Source: Umezawaea sp036375055 (lineage in GTDB: Bacteria; Actinomycetota; Actinomycetes; Mycobacteriales; Pseudonocardiaceae). Taken from it: a DNA stretch of 64,000 bases. Both the position numbers and the translations under genes were made by a program. The stretch spans positions 1 to 64,000 of the forward strand of contig NZ_DASUSQ010000065.1 in the NCBI RefSeq assembly GCF_036375055.1. The letters are read 5' to 3'. Of the stretch, positions 1-9,704 are shown one piece after another (the first letter of the stretch is position 1; each line of letters begins with the position of its first letter). Below the pieces are notes generated by a model. It was given only the letters and a program-made list of their open reading frames with translations. It was not told the origin of the DNA and searched no databases.

Positions 1-3000
1 CCTACCCCTTCCAACACCAACACCACTGGCCCACACCCGCCAGGACCCTCCGCCACTCCCCCGTCCACACCGGACAGGAGGACACCGAACACCCGTTGCT
101 CACGGCGAAGGTCGACCTCGCCGACGACACCACCGTCTACACCGGACTGCTCGACCGGGTCGAGCACCCGTGGCTCGCCGAGCACTCGGTCGGCGGTCTC
201 GCGCTGCTCCCCGGCTCCGCGCTGGTGGACCTGGTCTGGCACGTGGCCGAGGAGAACGGTTTCCGGTCGGTCGACGAACTCGCGCTGCACGCACCGGTCC
301 CCGTCCCCGACGAGCCGGCACGCCTGCGGGTGACCGTGTCCCCGGAGAACCGGGAAGCCCTCGTGCACACGCGGGGTCCGGACGGCGAGTGGGTGCACCA
401 CGCCACGGCCGCGCTCGGCGCCGAGGCGCCCGACCCGACCGACTCGCTGGCCGAGTGGCCGCCTCCGGGCGCGGAGCCCGTCCCGGTGGACGACCTGTAC
501 CCCGACCTCGTCGCGGGCGGCCTGGACTACGGTCCGACGTTCCGGGCGGTGCGCGGGGTGTGGCGCGACGGCGCGCACACCTACGTCGAGGCCGCTCTCC
601 CCGACGGCACCGACACCCTCCACTTCGGACTCCACCCCGCCCTCCTCGACGCCGCCCTGCACCCGCTCGCGCTGGGGAAGTCCGACGAGCAGGTCATGCC
701 CTTCGCGTTCACCGGCGCCGTCCTGCACGCCAGGGGCGCGTCCGTGCTCCGGGTGCGGCTGACCGTGCGCGGCCGTGAAGCGCTCAGCCTCCTGGCGGCC
801 GACGTGTCCGGCGCCCCGGTGGCGTCCGTCGACGAGCTGCGCCTGCGCGCCGTCCCCACGGTCACGCGCGCGCAGCGCAACGAGCTGTTCCACCTGGCGT
901 GGCGCCCTCTCGACGAGGCGCCGAACGGGGAGAGCACCGAGCGCCACACCTTCCTCGGCGCGCCGGGCTCGACCTCTGCCCCGGAGCACCACACCGCGGT
1001 CGTCCTGCACTTCCCGGCGGCCACGGGCCTCGACCGGCTGGGCGACGACGTGGTGACGGCGGTCCAGCGGCACGGCGCCGCGCTCGCCGCCTGGCTCGAA
1101 ACCCCCGGCAACGACGAGATCCCGCTGATCGTCGCCACCACCGGCGCCGTCGCCACCGAACCGGGCCCGCTGGACCTCGTGCACGCTCCCCTCTGGGGCA
1201 TGACCCGCGCCGCGCAGGCCGAGCACACCGGCCGGATCGTGCTGCTGGACCTCGACCCGGCCGATCCGGTGCCGGACGACGTCGACGAGCTGCTGAACGC
1301 GGTGCTGGCCTCGCAGGAGCGGCAGCTCGCCGTGCGCGGCGGCGTCCTGCTCGCACCGCGCCTCGCCCCGGTTCCCGTGCCCGAACCCGACCGGCCGGAC
1401 CAGGACGGGACCGTGCTCGTCACCGGCGCGAACGGCGGCATCGCGTGGCACGTCGCCGAACACCTGGTCACCCACCACGGGGTGAAGCACCTGCTGCTGC
1501 TCAGCCGCTCGCACCCGACCGCGCTCGCGGAGCACGTCACCTCCCTCGGTGGTGTGCCGATCGCGCTGGCCTGCGACGTCGCCGACCCCGACCGGCTCGC
1601 CGAGGCGCTGGCGGCGATCCCGGAGGAGCACCCGCTCCAGGCCGTGGTGCACACCGCGGCGGTGCTCGACGACGCCACGCTGCGCGGCATCACCGCCGAG
1701 CAGCTCGCCAGGGTGCTGCGCACCAAGGTGCGGGGCACGCTCGTGCTGGAGGAGCTGACCCGCGGCGTCCCGACCGTCCTGTACTCCAGCGCGGCGGCCA
1801 CGTTCGGCGGTGCGGGCCAGGCCGGTTACGCGGCGGCCAACACGTTCCTGGACGCCTTCGCCCACGACCGGAGGGCCGCCGGTCTGCCGGTGACGTCGGT
1901 CGGCTGGGGGCTGTGGGACACCGGCACCGGCATGGCCGCCCGGTTGGGCGAGTCCGACCTGCGCCGCGTGCGCCGGGGCGGTTTCCTGCCGATGTCGCCC
2001 GCGCGGGCGCTCGCCCTGCACGACGTCGTCGGCGGCGCGGGTCACGCGCACCTGGTCGCCAGCCCGATCGCGGTCGGGTCGCTGCGGCACGAGACCGCGC
2101 ACCCGCTGCTGCGCGAACTGGTCCCCGCCAGGGCGAGGACCCGGCTGCGCAGCGCGGCCAACGCCGAGGACGCCTCCGAGCTGGTGATCAGACTGCGGGC
2201 GCAGGCGGAGGACGAACGCCGGGCGACGCTGCTGGCCATCGTGCGCGGCCAGGCGAACGCGGTTCTCGGCCACCCCGAGGACCACCCCGTCGACGACGCG
2301 CAGCCGTTCCGGGAACTGGGCTTCGACTCGCTCACCGCGGTCGAGCTGCGCAACCGCCTGCACGCCGCGACGGGCCTGCACCTGCCCGCCACGGTGGTGT
2401 TCGACCACCCGCGTCCCGAGGCGCTCGCCCGGTTCCTCGGCGAGCGGCTGCTCGGCGCCGCCGCACCGCGCGAGCGGGTGGTGGCGGCCTCGTCCGCGGA
2501 GCCGATCGCCGTCGTCGGGCTGGCGTGCCGGTTCCCCGGCGGCGTGGCGGGCCCGGAGGACCTGTGGCGGCTGCTGGCGGAGGGCGGCGACGCGATCGGG
2601 GCGTTCCCCACCGATCGGGGGTGGGACCTCGACGCGCTGTTCGACGAGGACCCGGACCGGCCGGGCACCAGCTACGCCCGCGAGGGCGGTTTCCTGGAGG
2701 GCGTGGCCGACTTCGACGCGGCGTTCTTCGGCATCTCCCCCCGCGAAGCGCTCGCCATGGACCCCCAGCAACGACTGCTGCTGGAGACCGCGTGGCACGC
2801 CGTGGAGGACGCGGGCATCGATCCGACGACGTTGCGGGGCACGCCGACCGGGGTCTTCACCGGCATCAGCAACCAGGACTACACGCGGCTGGCGCGGGAC
2901 CTGCCGCCGGAGGTCGAGGGCTACCTGGGCACCGGCAACGCCGGGAGCGTCCTCTCCGGGCGGCTGGCCTACGTGCTGGGGCTGGAGGGGCCCGCGATGA

Positions 3001-6000
3001 CGGTCGACACGGCGTGCTCCTCCTCGCTGGTCGCGCTGCACCTGGCCGCGCAGTCGCTGCGGTCCGGCGAGTCGACGCTCGCGCTGGCGGGCGGTGTGAC
3101 CGTGATGGCCACGCCCTCGGTGTTCGTCGAGTTCAGCAGGCAGCGCGGGCTGGCCGCCGACGGGCGCAGCAAGGCGTTCGCCGCGACGGCGGACGGCATG
3201 GGTCCGGCGGAGGGCATCGGGGTGCTGCTGCTGGAGCGGCTCTCCGACGCGCGGCGGAACAACCACCGGGTGCACGCGGTCATCAAGGGCAGCGCGGTCA
3301 ACCAGGACGGCGCGTCCAACGGCTTGAGCGCGCCCAGCGGTCCTGCCCAGCAGCGGGTCATCCGCACCGCCCTGCACAACGCCGGGCTGGCGCCCTCGGA
3401 CGTCGACGTCGTCGAGGCCCACGGGACGGGGACGGCGCTCGGCGACCCCATCGAGGCCCAGGCCCTGTTCGCGACCTACGGCCAGGACCGCGACCGGCCC
3501 CTGCACCTCGGGTCGATCAAGTCCAACATCGGCCACACCCAGGCCGCCGCGGGCGTCGCAGGCGTGCTGAAGGTGGTGCTGGCGATGCGCCACGGCGTGG
3601 TTCCCCCGACCCTGCACGCCGCCGACCCCACGCCGCACGTCGACTGGGACGGGCAGGTCGTGCTCACCACGACCCCCGTGCCGTGGCCGGAGACGGGACG
3701 CCCCCGGCGAGCCGGTGTGTCCGCGTTCGGGATCAGCGGGACGAACGCCCACCTGGTGCTCGAACAGGGACCCGAGGTCCCGGAGCCGGTCGGCGACACC
3801 GGCCTGCCCGTGCCGGTGCTGCTGTCGGCGCGGACTCCGGGTGCGCTGCGCAACCAGGCGCTCGGCCTGCGCGACCACCTCGCGACCTCGTCGCCGCGGG
3901 CCTGCGCGCACACGCTGGCCACCGCGCGCACGGCGTTCCCGCACCGGCTCGCGCTGGTCGCCGCGCCCGGCGCGGACATCCGCGACGAGCTGACCGCCCT
4001 GGCCTCCTCGGTGCCGTCGTCCGCGCCGCCGGACGGGCTGACCGCGTTCCTGTTCACCGGCCAGGGGTCCCAGCGGGCCGCGGGCGCGGAGCTGTGCGAG
4101 CTGTTCCCGGTGTTCGCCAAGGCGCTCGACGAGGTCTGCGCGGCGCTGGACCAGCACCTGGGCCTGTCCACCCGCGGCCTGGTGCTCACCCCGACCGCCG
4201 AGCAGTTGGCGCGCACCGACCTGGTGCAGCCCGCGCTGTTCGCGCTCCAGGTCGCGCTCGCGGCCCTGCTGGACACCGAGCACGGCGTGCGACCGCGGGT
4301 GCTGCTGGGCCACTCGGTCGGCGAGGTGGCCGCGGCGCACGTCGCCGGGGTGCTGGACCTGGCCGACGCCGCCGCGCTCGTCACCGCGCGGGGCAGGCTG
4401 ATGGCCGAGCTGCCCGCCGACGGCGCGATGGTGGCCATCGCCGCCTCCGAGCAGGAGGTCCTCGCGGCGATCGAGGGCCTGGAGCACGAGGTGTCGGTGG
4501 CGGCGGTGAACGGCCCGCTGTCGACGGTGCTGTCCGGCACCGGGTCGGTGGTCGACGAGGTCGCGGCGCGGTTCGCCCGCACCAAGCGGCTCCGCGTCGA
4601 CCGCGCCTTCCACTCGCCCCAGCTCGACGGGCTGCTGGAGGGGTTCCGGGAGGTGGTGGAGGGCTTGGCGTTCCGGGCGCCGGACGTCCCACTGCTGTCC
4701 AACGTGGACGGACGGGTCGTCGGGGACGAGGTGACCACGGCGGAGTACTGGGTGCGCCAGGCCAGGCGGCCGGTGCGCTTCGCCGACTGCGTCGGGGAGG
4801 CGCTGCGGCTGGGGGTGACCCGGATGGTCGAGCTGGGACCGGACGCGGTGCTCACCCCGTTGGTCCGCGACCTGGTGCCCACCGACCACGTCGTGCGACC
4901 GCTGGTGCGCCGCGGGCACAGCGAGGCGGAGACGCTGGTCCGGGCGCTGGCGGGGCTGTGGAGCGGCGGAGCGGCCGTGCGCTGGTCGACGCTGCTCCCC
5001 CGGTCCGGCGGCACCGCTCCCGGCTACGGCTTCGACCGCAGGCGCTACTGGCTGGACGGCGGGTTCACCGTGACCGCGGCGCCCGCCGCGGCCGGAACGC
5101 CGTTCGACGGCGGCGGTGTCGACGACCTGGTCCGCCGCACGGCGGCGGCGGTCCTCGGCCACTCGCCGGAGGACTTCGACCCGGACGCGCCGTTCGCGGA
5201 CCTGGGCATCGACTCGATGACGGCGACGGAGCTGCGTGGCAGGCTGGAAGCGGCGGCGGAGGTCCGGCTCACCGCGACGGCCGTGTACGACCACCCGTCG
5301 GCGAACGCGCTCGCGGCGCACGTCGCCGACCTGCTGGCGAAGCCGGAGGCCGCGCCGTCGAGCGCCATCGGATCGCTGTACTGGGCGGCGTGCTCGGACG
5401 GCCGGTCGGCCGAGGCGGGTGAGCTGCTGCGCGCGGCGGCGCGGCTCCGGCCCGCCTTCACCGCGGCGGACCCCCCGGAGCCGCCGACCCCCGTGCGGTT
5501 GTCGTCGCGGTCGGGCGAACCGGTTCCGCTGCTGTGCCTGCCCTCGTTCAACGCGGTCGCCGGTCCGCACGAGTTCGCCCGCTTCGCCGCCGCGCTCCCG
5601 CACGAGGTGTGGGCGTTGCCGGAGCCCGGTTTCGGGGCCGGGGAGGCGATTCCCGCCGACCTGGCCGCGATCGTCGCCGTGCAGGTCGCGGCGGTCCGCG
5701 CGGTGTCCGGCGGACGGCCGTGCGTGCTGGTGGGGCGGTCGGCCTCCGGCCTGCTGGCCAACGCGCTGGCCGCGGCTGTCGAGGCGGAGGGCGACCCGGT
5801 GCGGGCGGTCGTGCTGCTCGACGTCTACCCGCCCGCGTTCACCGAGGAGAACGACTGGGTCGAGCGGGAGCTGAACCTGGCCGTCGCCGCGCGGGAGAGC
5901 GGGGCGGTGCTGCACGACGACGCGCGGCTGATCACGATGGGCCGGTACTTCGAGGCCTTCGCGGGGTGGCGGCCCTCCCCGACCGGCGCGCCGACGCTGC

Positions 6001-6170
6001 ACGTCCGCGCCGCCGAGCCGTTCTCCCCGGCGATCACGGAGTTCGGGGACTGGCGGTCGTCCTGGGACCTGGAGCACCGGGAGGTGGACACCGCGGGTGA
6101 CCACTTCACGATCCTGGAGGGGTTCGCGGACACGACCGCCGCCGCCGTGGACGCCTGGCTGCGGACCTGA
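1..6170 (+). CDS. Modular type I polyketide synthase, C-terminal part (DH-KR-ACP / KS-AT-ACP-TE), 5' partial
   Basis: This is the end of a PKS assembly line; the reading frame is open to the left edge. Bases 3-29 encode the YPFQ..HHW tail of an AT domain, so the TTG at 96 is not the true start. The DH (about 75-900) has HxxxGxxxxP, a GxxYGPxF motif and the DAALH aspartate, so it looks active. The KR (about 1405-1960) has TGANGGIA, an LDD motif (B-type alcohol) and catalytic Ser/Tyr. ACP1 is near 2260-2440. The KS (about 2500-3760) has its Cys at 3015-3017. The AT (about 4030-4900) has GHSVGE and an AFHS motif, predicting malonyl-CoA. ACP2 is near 5115-5340. The TE (about 5525-6165) has a GDHF histidine, but its nucleophile motif reads GRSAS instead of GHSxG. 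The last module has no reductive domains, so its beta-keto group should survive to chain release. Confidence 0.96.
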   Translation, partial: YPFQHQHHWPTPARTLRHSPVHTGQEDTEHPLLTAKVDLADDTTVYTGLLDRVEHPWLAEHSVGGLALLPGSALVDLVWHVAEENGFRSVDELALHAPVPVPDEPARLRVTVSPENREALVHTRGPDGEWVHHATAALGAEAPDPTDSLAEWPPPGAEPVPVDDLYPDLVAGGLDYGPTFRAVRGVWRDGAHTYVEAALPDGTDTLHFGLHPALLDAALHPLALGKSDEQVMPFAFTGAVLHARGASVLRVRLTVRGREALSLLAADVSGAPVASVDELRLRAVPTVTRAQRNELFHLAWRPLDEAPNGESTERHTFLGAPGSTSAPEHHTAVVLHFPAATGLDRLGDDVVTAVQRHGAALAAWLETPGNDEIPLIVATTGAVATEPGPLDLVHAPLWGMTRAAQAEHTGRIVLLDLDPADPVPDDVDELLNAVLASQERQLAVRGGVLLAPRLAPVPVPEPDRPDQDGTVLVTGANGGIAWHVAEHLVTHHGVKHLLLLSRSHPTALAEHVTSLGGVPIALACDVADPDRLAEALAAIPEEHPLQAVVHTAAVLDDATLRGITAEQLARVLRTKVRGTLVLEELTRGVPTVLYSSAAATFGGAGQAGYAAANTFLDAFAHDRRAAGLPVTSVGWGLWDTGTGMAARLGESDLRRVRRGGFLPMSPARALALHDVVGGAGHAHLVASPIAVGSLRHETAHPLLRELVPARARTRLRSAANAEDASELVIRLRAQAEDERRATLLAIVRGQANAVLGHPEDHPVDDAQPFRELGFDSLTAVELRNRLHAATGLHLPATVVFDHPRPEALARFLGERLLGAAAPRERVVAASSAEPIAVVGLACRFPGGVAGPEDLWRLLAEGGDAIGAFPTDRGWDLDALFDEDPDRPGTSYAREGGFLEGVADFDAAFFGISPREALAMDPQQRLLLETAWHAVEDAGIDPTTLRGTPTGVFTGISNQDYTRLARDLPPEVEGYLGTGNAGSVLSGRLAYVLGLEGPAMTVDTACSSSLVALHLAAQSLRSGESTLALAGGVTVMATPSVFVEFSRQRGLAADGRSKAFAATADGMGPAEGIGVLLLERLSDARRNNHRVHAVIKGSAVNQDGASNGLSAPSGPAQQRVIRTALHNAGLAPSDVDVVEAHGTGTALGDPIEAQALFATYGQDRDRPLHLGSIKSNIGHTQAAAGVAGVLKVVLAMRHGVVPPTLHAADPTPHVDWDGQVVLTTTPVPWPETGRPRRAGVSAFGISGTNAHLVLEQGPEVPEPVGDTGLPVPVLLSARTPGALRNQALGLRDHLATSSPRACAHTLATARTAFPHRLALVAAPGADIRDELTALASSVPSSAPPDGLTAFLFTGQGSQRAAGAELCELFPVFAKALDEVCAALDQHLGLSTRGLVLTPTAEQLARTDLVQPALFALQVALAALLDTEHGVRPRVLLGHSVGEVAAAHVAGVLDLADAAALVTARGRLMAELPADGAMVAIAASEQEVLAAIEGLEHEVSVAAVNGPLSTVLSGTGSVVDEVAARFARTKRLRVDRAFHSPQLDGLLEGFREVVEGLAFRAPDVPLLSNVDGRVVGDEVTTAEYWVRQARRPVRFADCVGEALRLGVTRMVELGPDAVLTPLVRDLVPTDHVVRPLVRRGHSEAETLVRALAGLWSGGAAVRWSTLLPRSGGTAPGYGFDRRRYWLDGGFTVTAAPAAAGTPFDGGGVDDLVRRTAAAVLGHSPEDFDPDAPFADLGIDSMTATELRGRLEAAAEVRLTATAVYDHPSANALAAHVADLLAKPEAAPSSAIGSLYWAACSDGRSAEAGELLRAAARLRPAFTAADPPEPPTPVRLSSRSGEPVPLLCLPSFNAVAGPHEFARFAAALPHEVWALPEPGFGAGEAIPADLAAIVAVQVAAVRAVSGGRPCVLVGRSASGLLANALAAAVEAEGDPVRAVVLLDVYPPAFTEENDWVERELNLAVAARESGAVLHDDARLITMGRYFEAFAGWRPSPTGAPTLHVRAAEPFSPAITEFGDWRSSWDLEHREVDTAGDHFTILEGFADTTAAAVDAWLRT

Positions 6171-6183
6171 CCCACGACACGAG

Positions 6184-6217
6184 GGGGGGCTCCCCGGATC
6201 ACTCCGGGGAGCCCCCC
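6184..6217. terminator. Bidirectional terminator hairpin
   Basis: A perfect 15-bp GC-rich inverted repeat (6184-6198 with 6203-6217) surrounds a 4-base TCAC loop. It sits 13 bp after the PKS stop and 22 bp before the stop of the convergent FAD monooxygenase, so it can end transcription from both sides. There is no clear U-tract, which is common in actinomycetes. Confidence 0.8.
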
Positions 6218-6239
6218 TCGGTCCATCGACGTCGTGCGG

Positions 6240-7727
6240 TCAGCGCGGCGGACCGAACCAGGTCCGCAGGGCGGTGTCGAGGTGCTCGGCGTGGTCGCCG
6301 TCGTCGTCGGGGGCGACCCAGCAGACGTGGCCGTCCGGCCGCACGAGGACCCCGCGGGCCGACCAGGGCGACAGGTCGCCGTCGGCCACCTCCACCCGGT
6401 CCGCCCAGCCCCGCGCGCGCCCGGCGTGCTCGGCGCCCGCCACCAGCACACCGCGCCCGGAGCGCAGCCGTTCGAACAGCCGACCGCGGTCGAGCGCCAG
6501 GTCGGGCATCCGCGCGCCCAGCACCTCGTGCTCCACCCCGCTCCCCATCTCGTAGCGGACGTCGAGGCCGGACAGCATGCCCGCGAACCGGTCGTTCACC
6601 TCGCGCATCCGCAGCAGGTCGAGGAACGTGCGCCGCAGCGGGTCGTACTCCCGCGCCGGATTGGTCAGGAACGCCTGCACGCGGGTGTTCTCCAGCACGC
6701 GGGCGCCCACCGGGTGCCGCTCGGAGTGGTAGGTGTCCAGCAGGCCAGCGGGCGCGTGGCCGAGCACGTCCGCGGCCAGCTTCCAGCCCAGGTTCACGGC
6801 GTCCTGCACACCGACGCTCAGCCCCTGACCGCCCGCCGGGATGTGGATGTGCGCGGCGTCGGCGACCACGAACACCCGGCCGAGGCGGTAGTCCGCGGCC
6901 TGGTGCGCCGCGTCGGACAGCCGGGACGCCCACTCCACCTCGGCGATGTCCACCGCCGAGCCGTAGCGCTGCGCGACGGCCGCGCGGACCTCCCGCTCGG
7001 TCACCTCCGCGGCCGCCTCGCGCCCGTGCTCCGCCCACACCACCCGGTAGCGCCCGTTGGGCAGCGGCACCAGCGGGTAGGACACCTCCCGCCGGTCCCG
7101 GCGGTCCTCGCCCAGCAGGTCCGAGGTGCGCCGCGGCTTCGTGAGCACCTCCGGCGGCGCGGACCGCAGCAGCACGTCGGCGACCACACCGGAGAAGTCC
7201 GTCGAGGTGCCGGGGAAGTCGAACCCCGCCAGCGCGCGCACGGAGCTGGCGTGGCCGTCGCAGCCGACCACGTACCGGGCGTGGAGGTCGACCACGCCGT
7301 CGGGGGTGGAGACGACCGCGGTGGCCCGCTCCTCGTCCTGGGACAGGCCGATCAGCTCGTGTGCGCGCGACACCCGCACGCCGAGCCTGAGCAGTTCGGC
7401 CTCCAGCACCCCTTCCAGGAGGTTCTGCGGGTAGATCAGGTGGTACGGGTGCGCGCTGCCCCACCTGTCGTAGGTCAGCGGCACCGGCAGCCCGGCGAAG
7501 TGGCCGTCGGGGATGCGGGCGACCGCGTCGGCCAGGACGGCGTCGAGCAGACCTCGGCAGTCCAGCAGCTCCACGGTCCTGGGCTGGAGGCCCAGCGCCT
7601 TGGAGTGCCGGTTGGGTTCGGGCAGCAGGTCGATCACGGCGGGCCGCACGCCCGCCAGTGCCAGTTCGCAGGCGACAGCCAGGCCGGACGGCCCCGCTCC
7701 CACCACCAGGACGTCCACAGCGTTCAT
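6240..7727 (-). CDS. FAD-dependent aromatic hydroxylase (PHBH/RdmE-like monooxygenase)
   Basis: This is a class A flavoprotein monooxygenase of about 495 aa that should use NAD(P)H and O2 to hydroxylate an aromatic or enone substrate. Visible features are the N-terminal dinucleotide fold GAGPSG, the GCDG 'DG' motif near residue 178, and the VVADAAH FAD-ribityl motif near residue 275, followed by a GQGLSVGVQDA segment. The C-terminal thioredoxin-like extension matches anthracycline/angucycline hydroxylases. ATG 7727 is chosen over GTG 7730 because the upstream GAGG then has better spacing. It lies 7 bp behind the BBE oxidase and is probably co-transcribed. In this locus it may tailor the aryl-primed polyketide, or hydroxylate the 3,5-dihydroxyaryl ring; the substrate is inferred. 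Confidence 0.88.
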   Translation of the reverse strand: MNAVDVLVVGAGPSGLAVACELALAGVRPAVIDLLPEPNRHSKALGLQPRTVELLDCRGLLDAVLADAVARIPDGHFAGLPVPLTYDRWGSAHPYHLIYPQNLLEGVLEAELLRLGVRVSRAHELIGLSQDEERATAVVSTPDGVVDLHARYVVGCDGHASSVRALAGFDFPGTSTDFSGVVADVLLRSAPPEVLTKPRRTSDLLGEDRRDRREVSYPLVPLPNGRYRVVWAEHGREAAAEVTEREVRAAVAQRYGSAVDIAEVEWASRLSDAAHQAADYRLGRVFVVADAAHIHIPAGGQGLSVGVQDAVNLGWKLAADVLGHAPAGLLDTYHSERHPVGARVLENTRVQAFLTNPAREYDPLRRTFLDLLRMREVNDRFAGMLSGLDVRYEMGSGVEHEVLGARMPDLALDRGRLFERLRSGRGVLVAGAEHAGRARGWADRVEVADGDLSPWSARGVLVRPDGHVCWVAPDDDGDHAEHLDTALRTWFGPPR

Positions 7728-7734
7728 CACGGCC

Positions 7735-9165
7735 TCACACGCCTTGCGGCAGTCGGAACAGGTTGTCGGGGTCGTAGCGCCGCTTCACGCGGACCAGCTC
7801 GGCGTGGTTGTCGCCCCAGTAGGCCCGCTGCCAGTCGGCGAGGTGGGGGTCGGGGAAGTTCACGTAGGAGCGTCCGCTCGACCACGGGTCCAGCAGGGTG
7901 AACCCGCTGTCCACCCAGGACTCCGCGCGCCGCCTCCCGCCCTCGTCCGGGACCTCGGGCAGCAGCAGCACGTGGCCGATGAGGAACCGGGCGTCCCGGT
8001 GGGCGTAGGCGGTGGCGTCGGCGGCGACCCGGTTGATCGCGCCGCCCATCGCGGTGAAGTTGACGAACCGGGTCTGCCCGGCCTCGCGGTCGGCGCCGAA
8101 CCCCTCGACCAGCGCGGAGATCCGCTCCGCGTCCAGCGGCCGGTCGAACAGCCGGTTGCGCTCGCGCTGGAACCGCTGGCGGGGCAGCACCGCGCCGGGG
8201 CGGGTGCCCTCCCGGTGGCACTGGTCGACGGTGAGCCCCCGGCCACCGCCGTAGATCCACATCATGGTGTCGAAGTAGGTCTGGTCGAGCACGACCTCGG
8301 CGACCGGTTCCACGCCCGCGGCCGCCACGAGGTCGGCCAGCAGCGCCTCGGCCCGCGCGGGCGGCCCCATCAGGGTGCCGATCATCGCGACCGTGACGGG
8401 TTCGCCGGGCGCCGCGTCGAGGAGCACCAGGCTGATCGACGTGCTCAGCTCGTCGGGTGCGGCGAGGACCCAGTCCTGCCAGGCGGACAGCACGTCCACG
8501 GCGGCGTCGCCCGTCCACACGAGGTGGAACAGCACCATCCTCGGGATGGGTCGGGGCACCACCTCGAAGTCCACGACGGCGCCGAAGTTCCCGCCGCCAC
8601 CGCCGCGCAGCGCCCAGAACAGGTCCGGGTGCTCCTCCGCGGAGCAGCGCAGCGCGGTGCCGTCGGCGAGCACGACCCGCGCGGACACCAGGTTGTCCGA
8701 GGCGAGGCCGTGCTTGCGGCTCTGCGGCCCGTTGCCGCCGCCGGAGACGAACCCGCCCGCCGCGACCGTGGGGCACATCCCGTTGGCCACCGCGAGCCCG
8801 TCGGGCCACAGCGCGGCCAGCGCGTCCACCGCCTGCGTTCCCGGTCCGATGTGGACGGTGCGGCCGTCGTGCCGGACGTGGTCGAGGCGAGACAGGTCCA
8901 GCACCAGGCCGGAGGTCGTGGACCAGCCCGCGAAGCTGTGGCCGCCGCTGCGCAGCCGCACCGGCACGTCGTGCTCGGCGGCGAAGGCCAGCCCGGCGCG
9001 CACGTCGGCCTCGTCGGCGCAGTAGGCGACGCAGGCGGGTGCGACGGCGTCGTACTCGGCGATCTGCAACCGCACCGCCAGGTCGTAGGACGGGTCTCCG
9101 GGGAACACCGCCTCACCGCGCAGCAGCGACGGCAGCCGGGTGAGGTCCAGCGCCGGAACCACCAC
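7735..9165 (-). CDS. FAD-linked oxidase, berberine-bridge-enzyme type with bicovalent FAD
   Basis: The protein is about 476 aa, in the PCMH/BBE oxidase family that oxidises alcohols, reduced rings or phenols with O2. The SGGHSFAG motif supplies the histidine that binds FAD, and GMCPTVAAGG supplies the cysteine for the second covalent link. A BBE domain ends the protein (YVNFPDP and the R-YDPDNLF motif). The frame stays open upstream to 9585, but homology begins near PALDLTRLP. The GTG at 9165, three bases after the upstream stop, is therefore preferred; no strong ribosome site is visible, which suggests translational coupling. It is the middle gene of a three-gene minus-strand operon next to the PKS end, so it is likely a tailoring oxidase for the left-locus product. 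Confidence 0.88.
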   Translation of the reverse strand: MVVPALDLTRLPSLLRGEAVFPGDPSYDLAVRLQIAEYDAVAPACVAYCADEADVRAGLAFAAEHDVPVRLRSGGHSFAGWSTTSGLVLDLSRLDHVRHDGRTVHIGPGTQAVDALAALWPDGLAVANGMCPTVAAGGFVSGGGNGPQSRKHGLASDNLVSARVVLADGTALRCSAEEHPDLFWALRGGGGGNFGAVVDFEVVPRPIPRMVLFHLVWTGDAAVDVLSAWQDWVLAAPDELSTSISLVLLDAAPGEPVTVAMIGTLMGPPARAEALLADLVAAAGVEPVAEVVLDQTYFDTMMWIYGGGRGLTVDQCHREGTRPGAVLPRQRFQRERNRLFDRPLDAERISALVEGFGADREAGQTRFVNFTAMGGAINRVAADATAYAHRDARFLIGHVLLLPEVPDEGGRRRAESWVDSGFTLLDPWSSGRSYVNFPDPHLADWQRAYWGDNHAELVRVKRRYDPDNLFRLPQGV

Positions 9166-9167
9166 CG

Positions 9168-9704
9168 TCAGACGACCAGCGTGCGGATGGCCGGGACCGG
9201 GGGTCCGACGAGCTCGCAGATCGTCCTCGGCCCGTCCTGCCCGCCGTTGACCACGGTGACCAGGTGTCCGGGGGCGAACGTGTACAGGCCGGGCTCGGTC
9301 GCCAGGAAGCGGGTGTGGCCGCCGCTGAGCAGGACGGTGTGCCCGATCCTGGCCGGTTCCACGTTGGTCAGGCCGTTCGCGGTCGGCTCGAAGTCCACCG
9401 GGCCGGTGACGACCACGCCGAGCTTCCCGGTGATGTCGTTCGCCGGGCGCTCGAACTTGGTGCCGTGCAACGTGCGCAGGGTCAGCCACAGGTCGACGTG
9501 CGAGCCTCGGGGGACCACCACCGGCGCGGTGATGCCGAACTCGATCTCGTCGACGATCGGCTCCGCCCGTTCCGGCAGGCTGCACGAGTAGTTCACCCGC
9601 ACGGTCCCGGTGTGCACCACCAGCACCGAGCCGTTCAGCTCGACCGCGGCGGAAACCCCGTCCGCCTGCGGGGTCGACACCGGGTCAGTCGCGCTCACAA
9701 CCAC
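9168..9704 (-). CDS. Hypothetical beta-rich protein, first gene of oxidase operon
   Basis: I do not recognise the family. The protein is about 178 aa with alternating hydrophobic residues and many V/T/G, which suggests an all-beta fold. It has no signal peptide or membrane segment, one YSCSL cysteine and one TICEL cysteine. Start choice is unsure: GTG 9722 gives 184 aa, while GTG 9704 has ACGAGG nine bases upstream and fits better. It heads the operon with the BBE oxidase (3-bp gap) and FAD monooxygenase, and is divergent from dpgA. This context hints at a role in tailoring or in binding the product; no function is assigned. Confidence 0.65.
   Translation of the reverse strand: MVVSATDPVSTPQADGVSAAVELNGSVLVVHTGTVRVNYSCSLPERAEPIVDEIEFGITAPVVVPRGSHVDLWLTLRTLHGTKFERPANDITGKLGVVVTGPVDFEPTANGLTNVEPARIGHTVLLSGGHTRFLATEPGLYTFAPGHLVTVVNGGQDGPRTICELVGPPVPAIRTLVV

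Noticed and set aside
96..6170. Treating TTG 96 as the start of the left PKS
   Set aside because: The frame is open to base 3 and encodes the conserved end of an AT domain, so the gene begins outside the window.
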